Origin: a virus
Virus record (IMG/VR): IMGVR_UViG_3300024054_000180
Span: 1-36,846 of that record
Direction: 5' to 3' (one strand)
Length of the DNA: 36,846 nt
The notes under the pieces are model-generated. The model was not told the DNA's origin, searched no databases, and saw nothing but the letters and a program-made list of their open reading frames with translations. Numbering within the stretch: the stretch's first letter is position 1; every line of letters begins with the position of its first letter. Below, piece after piece: positions 1 to 7,369 of the stretch. The translations under genes were made by a program, and so were the position numbers.

Positions 1-242
1 CACGAGGAGCGTGCAGGAGGGAACGCGGTGAACCTCCGCGTAGGGGCCATCTGCGCCCGCGGCCAGGGCGAGGCGGGGTTGCCGACCGTTCGGGCGTTGT
101 AGAGGCGGCCTCGAAAAGCCGGGGCCACCCCTGCGTTCCACCTGACATCGGTGAAGGGTGACCCCGAACAGTGCGCCCGGTCTGTAGACGGGGCTACTGC
201 CGGAAGGTGTGATCCAGACGACACGATGTCAGTTCGAAACGC
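1..242 (-). ncRNA. Structured RNA element, copy A (5' part, runs off left edge)
   Basis: This is a non-coding stretch read leftward. It matches the reverse complement of 16735-16983, with 60 of 60 identical bases at 1-60 (versus 16924-16983). The rest is diverged with indels that break every reading frame. On the minus-strand RNA a long stem forms from 224-232 with 142-150 (9 bp) and 236-242 with 133-139 (7 bp, one G-U). Its sequence differs from copy B but pairing is kept. The stem encloses a conserved core containing GGCAGUAGCCCCGU and GUUCGGGGUC. The G-U pair would be an A-C mismatch on the other strand, which supports minus-strand RNA. The stem starts where a transcript from the promoter at 249-277 should start. 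I do not recognise the family. It could be a long mRNA leader or a free RNA. Confidence 0.7.
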
Positions 243-248
243 GCGGCT

Positions 249-277
249 ATCGTATATCGTCCGGCTGGCTCTGTCCA
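249..277 (-). promoter_or_regulatory. Sigma-70-like promoter of RNA copy A
   Basis: On the minus strand there is a -35 box TGGACA (277-272), a 17-nt spacer and a -10 box TACGAT (254-249). Expected transcription start is near 242, which is the first base of the long stem of copy A. The flanking sequence resembles the promoter of copy B, and the TACGAT hexamer is shared. Confidence 0.55.
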
Positions 278-286
278 GCGGCCCAG

Positions 287-367
287 AAAACATCCGGGGC
301 CATCTCTGGCCTGGTCTGGATTATCCGAGCCAGTGCGGAGACGGCCCCAAACGGCAGGCGAGTGCGA
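287..367 (-). ncRNA. Short structured RNA unit C with terminator-like end
   Basis: The minus-strand transcript expected from the -10 at 372-377 would begin near 365. It folds into an 11-bp stem (348-338 with 306-296, one G-U pair), followed by GGAUG and a run of four U at 290-287. This has the form of an intrinsic terminator. Its arms resemble parts of the long RNAs: GCCGUUUGGGGCCGUC matches GCCGUUCGGGGUCGCC of copy B, and the sequence around GGCCCCGGAUGUUUUC matches GGCCCCGAAUGUUUUUC. It may be a shortened relative of copies A and B, or the terminator of unit D. Confidence 0.45.
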
Positions 368-371
368 GCAT

Positions 372-380
372 ATCGTAGCA
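372..380 (-). promoter_or_regulatory. Extended -10 element of unit C
   Basis: The minus strand reads TGCTACGAT (380-372), identical to the extended -10 of RNA copy B at 16720-16728. No convincing -35 box lies at the usual spacing, so this would be an extended -10 promoter. Confidence 0.4.
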
Positions 381-404
381 CGTCGCCAGGTCTGTTCGCC
401 CCCT

Positions 405-538
405 GCGCGCAACGACCCCGGGGGAAGGTGCCGGGGCCGTGCGCAGCCGCTATGGAGTAGTCGATGGTCGCGGACCCACCTACTGCCGGTGGCTCTCCGG
501 GTTATGGGCCCGGCGGATCGCTTGCTTCCCCGCCCGCG
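405..538 (-). ncRNA. Structured RNA unit D (tentative)
   Basis: This is the non-coding stretch just downstream of the isomerase gene, read leftward. The minus strand shows a stem of 531-525 with 427-421 (GGGGAAG/CUUCCCC). A further 6-bp pairing (544-539 with 410-405) would lie partly upstream of the expected start. Inside are a CCGGG/CCCGG hairpin and a CCACC/GGUGG hairpin (476-492) whose loop is GGCAGUA, the same heptamer conserved in copies A and B. It is probably a more distant member of the family, but it is also simply GC-rich, so the call is cautious. Confidence 0.35.
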
Positions 539-544
539 GCGCAC

Positions 545-553
545 ATCATAGCA
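545..553 (-). promoter_or_regulatory. Extended -10 element of unit D
   Basis: The minus strand reads TGCTATGAT immediately after the stop codon of the isomerase gene at 554. It is the same TGCTAYGAT pattern found before units B and C. No clear -35 box is seen at 16-18 nt. Confidence 0.35.
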
Positions 554-1123
554 CTAGCCGCGGTGGAGCACCTCGCTCAACGTCGCGGCGACCGCGTGAA
601 TCGCCGCCGCGTGTGCATCCTCGACCGGCCCGTAAGCGTCCTGTGGCAGGACCAAAGCCGCGTCGCAGAGTCCTGCCGCCGATCCGCCGCCGAAGCCAAG
701 CAAGCCGAGCCGTTTCAATCCTCGAGCGTGCGCCGCCTTCAGCGCCTCAAGTACGTTCTCGCTGTTGCCCGAGCCAGAGATCACGAGCAGCGCATCTTCG
801 GGGCGCACGGCATCCAGGTAAGTCGCGCCAACCGTCCTGTACCCGTAGTCGTTCGCCTGCGCCGACAGCCACGCGCTCTCGGCCATGATGTCGTGAGCGG
901 TCATGCCGAGTCCCCGCAGGTGCAGGACGAGGTGCGCGGCGTTCGCCTGTGATCCCCCGTTGCCGAGAACGTGGACGGCGCCCTGACGCTGCCAGCACGC
1001 CACCAGCGCGCGCGCGACCGCGGCGAGCTGGTCTGCGTCCGCGCGTGAGATCGTGGCCGCTGTCTGATCGAGATACCGGCGGATCGCCTCAGCGGTAGAA
1101 CTCGTGGATGGCGTCGCTGACAT
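554..1123 (-). CDS. SIS-domain phosphosugar isomerase, GmhA-like
   Basis: This 189-residue protein has the size and motifs of the GmhA (sedoheptulose-7-phosphate isomerase) branch of SIS proteins: a GNGGS phosphate loop (residues 54-58) and SGSGNSENV (116-124). GmhA converts sedoheptulose 7-phosphate to D-glycero-manno-heptose 7-phosphate, the first step to nucleotide heptoses. The true substrate here is an inference. The ATG start overlaps the upstream aminotransferase gene by 35 nt. It is the last gene of the sugar cluster, and non-coding structured sequence follows directly. The neighbouring HldE-like nucleotidyltransferase supports a heptose-like pathway. It could instead act on another ketose phosphate. 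Confidence 0.85.
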   Translation of the reverse strand: MSATPSTSSTAEAIRRYLDQTAATISRADADQLAAVARALVACWQRQGAVHVLGNGGSQANAAHLVLHLRGLGMTAHDIMAESAWLSAQANDYGYRTVGATYLDAVRPEDALLVISGSGNSENVLEALKAAHARGLKRLGLLGFGGGSAAGLCDAALVLPQDAYGPVEDAHAAAIHAVAATLSEVLHRG

Positions 1124-2234
1124 GCCGGATGTCCTCCTCGGTCAAGAACTGGTGAATGGGCAGCGACACGATCCGGTCGGCCTGCGCCTCGGCCACCGGG
1201 AAGTCGCCCGGCTGGTGGCCCAGCATGGCGAGCGCGGGTTGGGCGGCGAGCACCTTCGGGTAATGGACTTTTGCCTCGATGCCGCGCTCCGCCAGCACGT
1301 GCACGAGGTTGTCGCGGGAGTCGGCCTGAACGACGTATGTGTGGAACGCCTGCCGCTTGTCCGCCGGGCGCGGCGGGATCGTGATCTGCGGCAGGTCTGA
1401 TAACAGCCGGTCGTACATGGCGGAGTTCTGGTTCCTGCGATCGGTGATCCAGCCGAGTTCGGCCAGGTGCGCGTGCGCCGCCGCAGCCTGGATCGGTTCG
1501 AGGCGCGCGTTGTAGCCTGGCATCAGCCAGTCGTCGCGGGAGATCAGCCCGTGATTGCGCAGCCGCGCGAGCGTCACCATGAAGCGGTCGTCCCGCGACG
1601 TGACCATTCCGCCGTCGCCGGCCGCGTGGATGTTCTTCAGCGGGTGAAGCGAGTAGCACACGGCCTGCCCCAGCGCGCCGATGGGCCTGCCGCCGATCTC
1701 GGCGCCGACCGCCTGCGCCGCGTCGTGGATGATCGGCAGGTCCTCCCAGGCGCCAGCGGGAACGTCGACCGGGTTTCCGGTCCATGCCACGGGCATCACG
1801 GCGTCGATGGCCCCTGCCTTCAGGAGTTTTGTCACCTGCCGCTGGTCGATCAGGTACTCGTCATCAACGTCCACCAGCACCGGCCATGCGCCAGCCTGCA
1901 AGATCGCCCCGACCGACGCGTAGAAGGTGTTGACCGGGACCGCGATCCGCTTGCGTTCGCAGTCGCAGCGCGGCGCGTGAGTGACGTGGCCGAGGCCGAG
2001 ACCGATGATCGCGAGCGCGAGCGCGTCGGTGCCCGACCGCAGGCCTATCGCATGCGGAGCCCCGACCGCTTTGGCCCACGCCGTTTCGAAGTTCTCGACC
2101 GCTCGACCCAGCGTGAAGTCGCCCCGATCCACCAGGTCGGCCCAGCGCTTCTCGATGTCGGTTCGCAGGGGCCGACCGCGGGCGAGTTCCGTGGGAAGGT
2201 AGGCGTAGGGAACGCGGCGCGTGGCGGTGGTCAT
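1089..2234 (-). CDS. DegT/DnrJ/EryC1/StrS-family PLP sugar aminotransferase
   Basis: This 381-residue protein is the usual size for PLP-dependent aminotransferases that put an amino group on keto-sugars, normally nucleotide-linked. Visible motifs are RSGTDAL (66-72), which holds the cofactor phosphate, IHDAAQAVGA (169-178), whose Asp contacts the PLP pyridine, and SLHPLKN (195-201), whose Lys200 should form the Schiff base. GDGGM follows. An insert with a CDC pair (about 83-97) is unusual. The ATG overlaps the stop of the upstream gene as ATGA. Together with the nucleotidyltransferase and isomerase it suggests synthesis of an amino sugar. The substrate is unknown. Confidence 0.9.
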   Translation of the reverse strand: MTTATRRVPYAYLPTELARGRPLRTDIEKRWADLVDRGDFTLGRAVENFETAWAKAVGAPHAIGLRSGTDALALAIIGLGLGHVTHAPRCDCERKRIAVPVNTFYASVGAILQAGAWPVLVDVDDEYLIDQRQVTKLLKAGAIDAVMPVAWTGNPVDVPAGAWEDLPIIHDAAQAVGAEIGGRPIGALGQAVCYSLHPLKNIHAAGDGGMVTSRDDRFMVTLARLRNHGLISRDDWLMPGYNARLEPIQAAAAHAHLAELGWITDRRNQNSAMYDRLLSDLPQITIPPRPADKRQAFHTYVVQADSRDNLVHVLAERGIEAKVHYPKVLAAQPALAMLGHQPGDFPVAEAQADRIVSLPIHQFLTEEDIRHVSDAIHEFYR

Positions 2235-3340
2235 CGTGTGCCTCCATCGTGTCCGGCATCATCAAACACCCACACCCTGCCACACTCAGGGTAAACCGCT
2301 TGATGCTCCGATCCACCAATGCCCCCGATACAGACGAGCTTCTCGTTGTGGAGGCAGTTGTGATGATTCCACGCTTCGGCCGCCACGACGTAGTTCGCCC
2401 GCGCCCATTTGGTGACGGGGTTGAACCCCCAGTTGGCCGAGTTCGACTGGCACGTGATCGCGAGCCACCGCGCGTCGTCCGCGAGGGGATGGCCGGGCCA
2501 GAACAGGCCGTGTCCGAAATCGGCCGCGACCACCACGTCGCAGGCACCCGGTTTCTGGTAGGCGGCCCGCACGGTCTGAGGCTGCACGGTCTGGAACACC
2601 TTGTGCGTGAACGCCCGCTCGACGTACCGGCGCTTGACGACCGGCGCGGTCCCAGCGTCCCGATACCGCACCTTCCCGCAGTACGAGGTCAGGTGCGCGG
2701 CGACGATTGCCGCCCCGCCCTCCCACGAGTCAGTGCCATCGGGCGCGAACGAGATAAGCGTTTCCTTGGCCGACTTGCCCAGCGGTTCGACATAAACGTA
2801 CTCGTCCACGATGGGCTCGCCGTAGACCTCAACGACGAGCTTCGAGACGAGATCGAACCATGCCACCACTTCAGCCAGCGAAAAGCTCGCATGCACCGAC
2901 GCGATCCACTCAGCTGCGTGCTGCGGCCAGTTCGGTGCGTGCTGGTTCAGCCAGCGGGTAGACGACCCCCGCATGGTGTCGGCGAGCACGAAGCTGCCCC
3001 CGTACTCGGCCACCGCGGACCTCTCTGCTTCCAGGTTCCCCGCGAGGTCGAGCGTGCCGTACTCGTTGCCCTTGGCGTAGACCTGCGGCTGCAGCTCGCG
3101 GATCACCGGCACTACCGACGCGGAGCCCACGATGCGGACCTCGTCGACCATGCGAAGGCTCGCGAGCGCGTTCGCGCGCGCTTCCGCGGGGAACATCGGC
3201 CGTCCCGGTCCCCTGCGCACGTACTCGTCCGCGGTCACCGCCACGATCAGGCGGTCCCCGTACTTGCGGCACTCGGTCAGGTAGGCGATGTGGCCCGCGT
3301 GCAGCACCTCGAACACGCCGGACGCAAGAACGGTGGTCAC
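2231..3340 (-). CDS. RfaE/HldE-like nucleotidyltransferase fused to partial PfkB-type sugar kinase
   Basis: The GTG start at 3340 overlaps the radical SAM stop as GTGA and gives 369 residues. Residues 1-135 are a cytidylyltransferase-like domain with GVFEVLHAGH (8-17, HxGH motif) and SSTRW near 126-130, as in HldE, TagD and related enzymes. Residues 165-325 resemble ribokinase-type heptose kinases: IVDEYVYVEPLGKS, an EGGAA stretch (207-211), ADFGHG (273-278) and SNSANWGFNPVTKW. The order nucleotidyltransferase-kinase is the reverse of HldE. The last 45 residues show no GAGD catalytic motif, so the kinase half is probably incomplete or inactive. The role inferred is activation of a phosphorylated sugar with a nucleotide. 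Confidence 0.8.
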   Translation of the reverse strand: MTTVLASGVFEVLHAGHIAYLTECRKYGDRLIVAVTADEYVRRGPGRPMFPAEARANALASLRMVDEVRIVGSASVVPVIRELQPQVYAKGNEYGTLDLAGNLEAERSAVAEYGGSFVLADTMRGSSTRWLNQHAPNWPQHAAEWIASVHASFSLAEVVAWFDLVSKLVVEVYGEPIVDEYVYVEPLGKSAKETLISFAPDGTDSWEGGAAIVAAHLTSYCGKVRYRDAGTAPVVKRRYVERAFTHKVFQTVQPQTVRAAYQKPGACDVVVAADFGHGLFWPGHPLADDARWLAITCQSNSANWGFNPVTKWARANYVVAAEAWNHHNCLHNEKLVCIGGIGGSEHQAVYPECGRVWVFDDAGHDGGTR

Positions 3341-4488
3341 AGGAAGTTCAAATGCAGCGGCTTCGGTTCGTCCGGACCCGCGGGCACGATCCTCTCGATC
3401 CCCTTGACGTGCCGGTCCAGGGCGACGTTGGCGTGCCACGCTATCGGCAGCGCGCCCATGTGCAGCCGCGCGTCGAAGGCTGGCGACACGAGGTACTGCA
3501 TCGCCTGCCAGTAACGATCTGACCGGAAGATGTCCCGGAACGGCTCGTCGCAAATGTTCCCGACGTGGAGTTTCGCGTGCCGGTTCTGGAAGAACATCCC
3601 GTTCGGCGCCACGAGTCCCGACCCGGACACCTGCAGGAGCAGCGGGCAGGCCCACATGCGCGCGGGATCGTCTTCGCGCCGGCTTCTGATCTTCGACCAC
3701 TTCACGATGACCTTGGTGTCCTCGTTGCTCATCGCTTCGGCGTCGCGCAACGCCTGCTCGATCTCGTGGTAGCGCGCGTATTCCACGCCGAACGATCGGT
3801 TCTCGTCGTCCGACGTGTGTTTCAGGACCGCCGCCTGCACCTTCAGGTCGAGGGCGAGCTGCGCGAACGCCCTGACCTCCGCCGCGTCGTCTGGCGTGAG
3901 GAACGTCTGGATGCTCAAGGTCACGGGGAGTTTCCGCTTGCGCTTGATCTCCACCGCGGTCGAGATGTTCCGCATCGCCTTCCAGAACAGGTCGGTGCGC
4001 GTGGCGTCGGGGTACATCATGCGGGCGTAACTGGCAGGCGTCCCCGCCAGCACCGTGAAGCGGACCCACTTCAGGATCGGAAGGATCCGCTCCATGGTCT
4101 CGTCGGTCCACAGGAGGCCGTTGGTGGCGTTGCCGACGTCCATCCCGACTTCGGCGCAGCGTTCGATGAACGGCACGTACGCCTTCGAGAGCGTCGATTC
4201 GCCGTCCGAGATCATCGAGAGGCCCCGCACGCCGATCTCGGCGCAGTCGTCAACGAAGCGGAGCGCGGCATCGACGGTGATGTTCTCCCGCTCCCGGGGC
4301 TCCTGCGCCACCGCGTAGCACGCGCGGCACGCCACAGAGCACCCTCGGCTCAGGGCAAGGTCGATCGTGACGGGGGCCACGCGTTCGCCGGCGAGCAATT
4401 CCTCGACGCGGTCGTGGTGCCAGCGAATCTTACTGGCGTCGAACATGAGGGTGCCTTCCCTGGTCCGGACGCCCTGCGCGGTCGTCAT
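3337..4488 (-). CDS. Radical SAM protein
   Basis: This 383-residue protein carries the radical SAM cluster motif CSVACRAC (Cys50, Cys54, Cys57), followed by a GLSMISDGE stretch typical of the SAM-binding barrel. The C-terminal part (from about residue 280) has one Cys in WACPLL and a NRHAKLHVGNI stretch resembling the ends of SPASM-like proteins, but without a full set of cysteines. The ATG at 4488 forms an ATGA overlap with the upstream gene. Upstream in-frame starts would lie inside that gene and were rejected. Its place among sugar genes suggests a radical step on a sugar or on the modified product. The reaction is not predictable. Confidence 0.85.
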   Translation of the reverse strand: MTTAQGVRTREGTLMFDASKIRWHHDRVEELLAGERVAPVTIDLALSRGCSVACRACYAVAQEPRERENITVDAALRFVDDCAEIGVRGLSMISDGESTLSKAYVPFIERCAEVGMDVGNATNGLLWTDETMERILPILKWVRFTVLAGTPASYARMMYPDATRTDLFWKAMRNISTAVEIKRKRKLPVTLSIQTFLTPDDAAEVRAFAQLALDLKVQAAVLKHTSDDENRSFGVEYARYHEIEQALRDAEAMSNEDTKVIVKWSKIRSRREDDPARMWACPLLLQVSGSGLVAPNGMFFQNRHAKLHVGNICDEPFRDIFRSDRYWQAMQYLVSPAFDARLHMGALPIAWHANVALDRHVKGIERIVPAGPDEPKPLHLNFL

Positions 4489-4724
4489 CGTCGGCTCGCC
4501 TTCGCCTGCTGCTTCAGCGCACGGGCGCCGCGCGGGCACCAGGTCTCGTGCTTGCTGGTGTCCGTGGCCCGATTCCACGGCCCGCCGCAGATGCCGCAGC
4601 CGTGCTCGATCACCGTCGCCCGCGTCTCGCACGAGTGGAACAGGCCCGTCTGAACGGTGTCCGGCGCCAGCGCGATCGCCTGCTCCAGGAACGCGACGCG
4701 CGCCCTCAACTCCGCCTCGTTCAC
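4485..4724 (-). CDS. Small zinc-ribbon-like protein, unknown function
   Basis: This 79-residue protein has a GTG start overlapping the previous stop as GTGA and ends in an ATGA overlap with the radical SAM gene. It begins with a short heptad-like helix (residues 1-15). A Cys/His-rich centre follows (HSCE, HGCGICGGPW, HETWC), consistent with one zinc site, and then a basic tail. No family is recognised. The tight coupling suggests co-expression with the radical SAM protein. Confidence 0.65.
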   Translation of the reverse strand: MNEAELRARVAFLEQAIALAPDTVQTGLFHSCETRATVIEHGCGICGGPWNRATDTSKHETWCPRGARALKQQAKASRR

Positions 4725-5038
4725 TCGACCACCCTCACGCCGCGTAGCCGCCGCAGGGCGTTGCGGTCCTGCACGGCCTCCAGGTAGACGAGCAGCGACG
4801 GCTCCACGTTGGCGCGCAGGAAAGCCTCGACTCGCAGGAGCAGCGGCCCTCGCTCGGCGGCCTTCATCGTCTCCGGCACCCGGCAGGTGACGTGGCCGTT
4901 CGCCTGAGCTCGCAGGAACTCCACTGGCGGGCGCGTCCACGAAGCGCGCACGCGAGAGAGCCGCTCGTCGTCGGATAGGGCGCGCCACGCCTCGGTCGGC
5001 CGCGGCGTCTCGGCCCACGGATCGCTGATCCTCACCAT
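4721..5038 (-). CDS. Hypothetical protein in sugar cluster
   Basis: This 105-residue protein starts with ATG, 3 nt after the E1 beta stop, and ends in a GTGA overlap with the next gene. It is charged, without a signal peptide or membrane segment, and is probably mostly helical. I do not recognise it. The coding frame is supported only by gene packing and the absence of stops. Confidence 0.55.
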   Translation of the reverse strand: MVRISDPWAETPRPTEAWRALSDDERLSRVRASWTRPPVEFLRAQANGHVTCRVPETMKAAERGPLLLRVEAFLRANVEPSLLVYLEAVQDRNALRRLRGVRVVE

Positions 5039-5041
5039 CTC

Positions 5042-5704
5042 TCAGAACGGCCCTCCCTGTGGATGCACGACCGCGTCACGATAGTACGCCGCCTCCAGCG
5101 GGGCCGAGGCGGGCGCAGGGCCGCGTGGGATCGTCCAGTCGACGCGCGGTTCTGACTCGTCCCCCTCCTCGAGAGGCTGCCCGTAGTAGCGGCGACGCTC
5201 CATGATCACCGTGGGGTTCCCGGTCGCGAGAGCATTGCGGTAGGCGCGCCTGATGCCGTGGTAGGAGCGCGGCGTGAACAGGTCGATGCCTGGGACGTTC
5301 CACATTTCGAGCGGGGCCTTCGAGTGCATCGGCCCGCAACCCCAGCCTTCGCCGATGATGGCCCTGACCGTGATCGGGCAGGCGGTCCCGTGGATCATGC
5401 GCCACGTGGCCGCGGTGTTGAGCAGGTGTTCGGCGGACAGGTACGTGAAGTCGGCGCGCTGGTGGATCAGCCAGGGATGCCACCCCTCGGCGGCAAGCCC
5501 GACGCAGGCGCCCGTGAGCATCGTCTCCGACAGCGGCGTGTCGATGACGCGGCGTGGGAACCGCCGCGTGGCCTCGACCATGCTCCCGTAGATGTCCTTG
5601 CCGCCGTAGCGCGAGTCACCCACGCCGACGCCGAGGATGATCATGCGGGGGTCGGCTTCCATGAGCGCGACCGTCTCGGCAGAGAGAGCCTCGGCGTAGT
5701 TCAC
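5042..5704 (-). CDS. ThDP-dependent E1 beta-like subunit (transketolase pyrimidine domain)
   Basis: This 220-residue protein matches the first domain of the beta subunits of pyruvate/acetoin dehydrogenase E1. DTPLSE (55-60) corresponds to the DTPITE motif, whose Glu contacts the thiamin N1'. GEGWGCGPMHSKAPLEMW follows the layout of the domain around residues 118-136. Full E1 beta subunits are about 325 residues, and the C-terminal transketolase domain is absent here. The GTG start overlaps the preceding small gene as GTGA. It should form a heterodimer with the alpha subunit at 5877-6848. No E2 or E3 gene is nearby, which argues for a transketolase- or decarboxylase-like use in sugar chemistry. 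Confidence 0.85.
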   Translation of the reverse strand: MNYAEALSAETVALMEADPRMIILGVGVGDSRYGGKDIYGSMVEATRRFPRRVIDTPLSETMLTGACVGLAAEGWHPWLIHQRADFTYLSAEHLLNTAATWRMIHGTACPITVRAIIGEGWGCGPMHSKAPLEMWNVPGIDLFTPRSYHGIRRAYRNALATGNPTVIMERRRYYGQPLEEGDESEPRVDWTIPRGPAPASAPLEAAYYRDAVVHPQGGPF

Positions 5705-5880
5705 CGTACCGTCTCCACGATCTCGGTGAACCTGTGCTTGCGCAGCGCGTCGGCGATCACCTTCCCCGCCCCGTCGCGAACGTAGAGCGTTGCCGTGACC
5801 GTCGAAGGCTCGCCGGGGTTGATCTCGTTGGCGTCGAGGCCCAGCGCATCGCAGATCGCCAAGCCCTCGTCGCGACTCAT
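5701..5880 (-). CDS. Small protein between the E1 subunits
   Basis: This 59-residue protein has an ATG at 5880 that overlaps the E1 alpha stop as ATGA, and its own stop overlaps the E1 beta GTG as GTGA. An upstream in-frame GTG at 5889 exists, but the ATGA junction fits the local pattern better. The sequence looks like a small alpha/beta fold (STVTATLYVRDGAGK, then a helix). It may be an accessory piece of the E1 enzyme. No family is recognised. Confidence 0.6.
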   Translation of the reverse strand: MSRDEGLAICDALGLDANEINPGEPSTVTATLYVRDGAGKVIADALRKHRFTEIVETVR

Positions 5881-6848
5881 GCGGGCCACGGTGCGTCCTC
5901 TGCCGCCCGGAACGCGGCGTCTACCTGAGCGTCCACGACCCGACTAATGCCATCCGCCTTCTCGCCGGCTGCCCTCCGCAACGTTAGCAGGTGATCGCGG
6001 TTCAGCAGTTGATCGTGATCGATCTCCGGCCCTACGTGGGCACAGGCGCGGGTCGTGTCCACTTCAAGGATGGCGGGGCGCTGGCGGGCGAGCGACTGCA
6101 GGGCACCGAGCGCGCCTCCGTAGACGCTCGCGAAGTCGTCTAGTTCGTGCTCCACCGTGATCGCGTCCATGCCCTCGCCGACGGCGTAGCAGAACTGTTG
6201 CCACAGCTTGCCGCGACGAACATCCTGCGGCGTCGCGGTCGATAGCCCGTTGTCCTCGATCACGTAGAGCAGCCGCAAATTGTGCAGGCTGGCGAAGTTG
6301 AGCGACTCCCAGAACTGCCCGGTTTCTGGCACCGCGTCGCCGCAGAACACGACCGTCAGGCGGTGTGAGCCTTCCAGCTTCGCCGCCCACGCCGACCCAG
6401 TAGCCAACGACACCGCGGAGCCTACGATGGGCGTGCCCCCCATGAGTCCGTGCGCCTCGTCGTGCAGGTGCATTGAACCCGCCCGCCCGCCCGAACACCC
6501 GGTGGCCCGCCCGTATAACTCCGCGATCATCCGCTCCAAATCGCCGCCGAAGGCCAGGTACGGCGCGTGCGATCGGTGGCCGAACCAGACGTGCGGCAGG
6601 CCATTGGGCCAATACGCTCCCTGATAATCGTCGCCGTACATCGTGAGTTCTTGCTGCTCGACCGCCAGTGCCACGCCCACCGCGACGGTCTCCTGCCCCA
6701 CGCTCAGGTGCACGGGCGTCCTCATCGGCGACTTGCCAGGATCGGACGGGTCGGGGTGGTAACGCTCGCTGATCTCCGTCTCGACGCGGCGGATCAGGTA
6801 CGCCCGCCTGTAGGCTTCGATGAGAACGGAACCGCCCGACTCAGGCAT
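5877..6848 (-). CDS. ThDP-dependent E1 alpha-like subunit (dehydrogenase E1 component)
   Basis: This 323-residue protein matches E1 alpha of pyruvate/acetoin dehydrogenases. It has HLSVGQE (47-53), GRAGSMH (121-127) and the thiamin diphosphate motif beginning CGDA (169-172) and ending EDN (198-200), with Asp171 and Asn200 as the expected magnesium ligands. Usual length is about 320-360. It transfers two-carbon or acyl units from a 2-keto acid or ketose when paired with the beta subunit encoded just downstream. Phages rarely carry such pairs. The ATG start overlaps the stop of the preceding gene by 8 nt. Confidence 0.9.
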   Translation of the reverse strand: MPESGGSVLIEAYRRAYLIRRVETEISERYHPDPSDPGKSPMRTPVHLSVGQETVAVGVALAVEQQELTMYGDDYQGAYWPNGLPHVWFGHRSHAPYLAFGGDLERMIAELYGRATGCSGGRAGSMHLHDEAHGLMGGTPIVGSAVSLATGSAWAAKLEGSHRLTVVFCGDAVPETGQFWESLNFASLHNLRLLYVIEDNGLSTATPQDVRRGKLWQQFCYAVGEGMDAITVEHELDDFASVYGGALGALQSLARQRPAILEVDTTRACAHVGPEIDHDQLLNRDHLLTLRRAAGEKADGISRVVDAQVDAAFRAAEDAPWPA

Positions 6849-7083
6849 GCGGTTCCGCCAGCGCCGCGTCGATGTGGGCGCGGATGCCCCGAAGGTCCCT
6901 GCTCGCCGACAGCCAGTTGCAGCAACCGAGACGACACCGCACGGCGCGCGCGACCCACCAAATGTCCATGTAGCCTGGTCGCTGCACGCCGTAAACGGCC
7001 ACCCCGCGATAGTAGTGGTCGGCCTTCATGCGCGTCGCACTCCGAGTCGAGCGCGCCCGCGTCGGTGCCGACGAGCGGTTCAC
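6841..7083 (-). CDS. Hypothetical protein upstream of E1 alpha
   Basis: The 80-residue reading starts at a GTG preceded by GGAGG with a 5-nt spacer, which decides the start. A later ATG at 7029 (62 residues) lacks a ribosome site. The first 18 residues are Ser/Thr/Arg-rich. The rest (KADHYYRGVAVYGV, DIWWVARAVRC, ending in a helix) looks like a compact alpha/beta domain with a CRLGCC stretch. The function is unknown. Confidence 0.55.
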   Translation of the reverse strand: MNRSSAPTRARSTRSATRMKADHYYRGVAVYGVQRPGYMDIWWVARAVRCRLGCCNWLSASRDLRGIRAHIDAALAEPHA

Positions 7084-7103
7084 TTCCGCCTCCGTTGTGC
7101 TGG

Positions 7104-7148
7104 CTACTTGCGCCAGTCGGTGGGCGCAGGACAGGCGCAGAGGTTCAT
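7104..7148 (-). CDS. Possible 14-residue mini-ORF
   Basis: The ATG at 7148 overlaps the stop of the upstream gene as ATGA and encodes MNLCACPAPTDWRK. The junction has the same form as real gene junctions here, and the peptide contains a CxC pair. It may be a translated micro-peptide, the relic of a small zinc protein, or chance. Confidence 0.25.
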   Translation of the reverse strand: MNLCACPAPTDWRK

Positions 7149-7369
7149 GCCGCGCTCCCGTTTCTGCGGACGTAGGTCGTCCCCAGCGGGTCGAACGCGC
7201 GCACGATCTGATCCAGCGTCCTCGCTACGACGTGCGCCGTGCCGTGCCGCCGATCCCGCACCTCGACCGACGAGGAATCGAACACGAGTTTGGCGAGTAC
7301 TTCCTTGCGTCCTGGCGGGCAGCAGTCGCACAGAAGCGATGTCGCATGCCTAACCGACGGGTTGTGCAT
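7145..7369 (-). CDS. Hypothetical protein
   Basis: This 74-residue protein has an ATG preceded by GGAGG with a 6-nt spacer inside the end of the upstream gene (20-nt overlap). It has CDCCPPGRKE near the N-terminus, then a soluble-looking alpha/beta segment (LAKLVFDSSSVEVRD, ARTLDQIVRAF). No family is recognised. Confidence 0.55.
   Translation of the reverse strand: MHNPSVRHATSLLCDCCPPGRKEVLAKLVFDSSSVEVRDRRHGTAHVVARTLDQIVRAFDPLGTTYVRRNGSAA

Noticed and set aside
1-553. Several open frames of 60-160 residues in the left-end non-coding region
   Set aside because: They lack ribosome sites, and the counterpart at 16735-16983 has frame-breaking indels. The RNA stem explains conservation better than any protein.
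2231-4111. A 626-residue protein in the nucleotidyltransferase frame
   Set aside because: The upstream half is a shadow of the radical SAM gene; the GTG at 3340 with a GTGA junction marks the real start.
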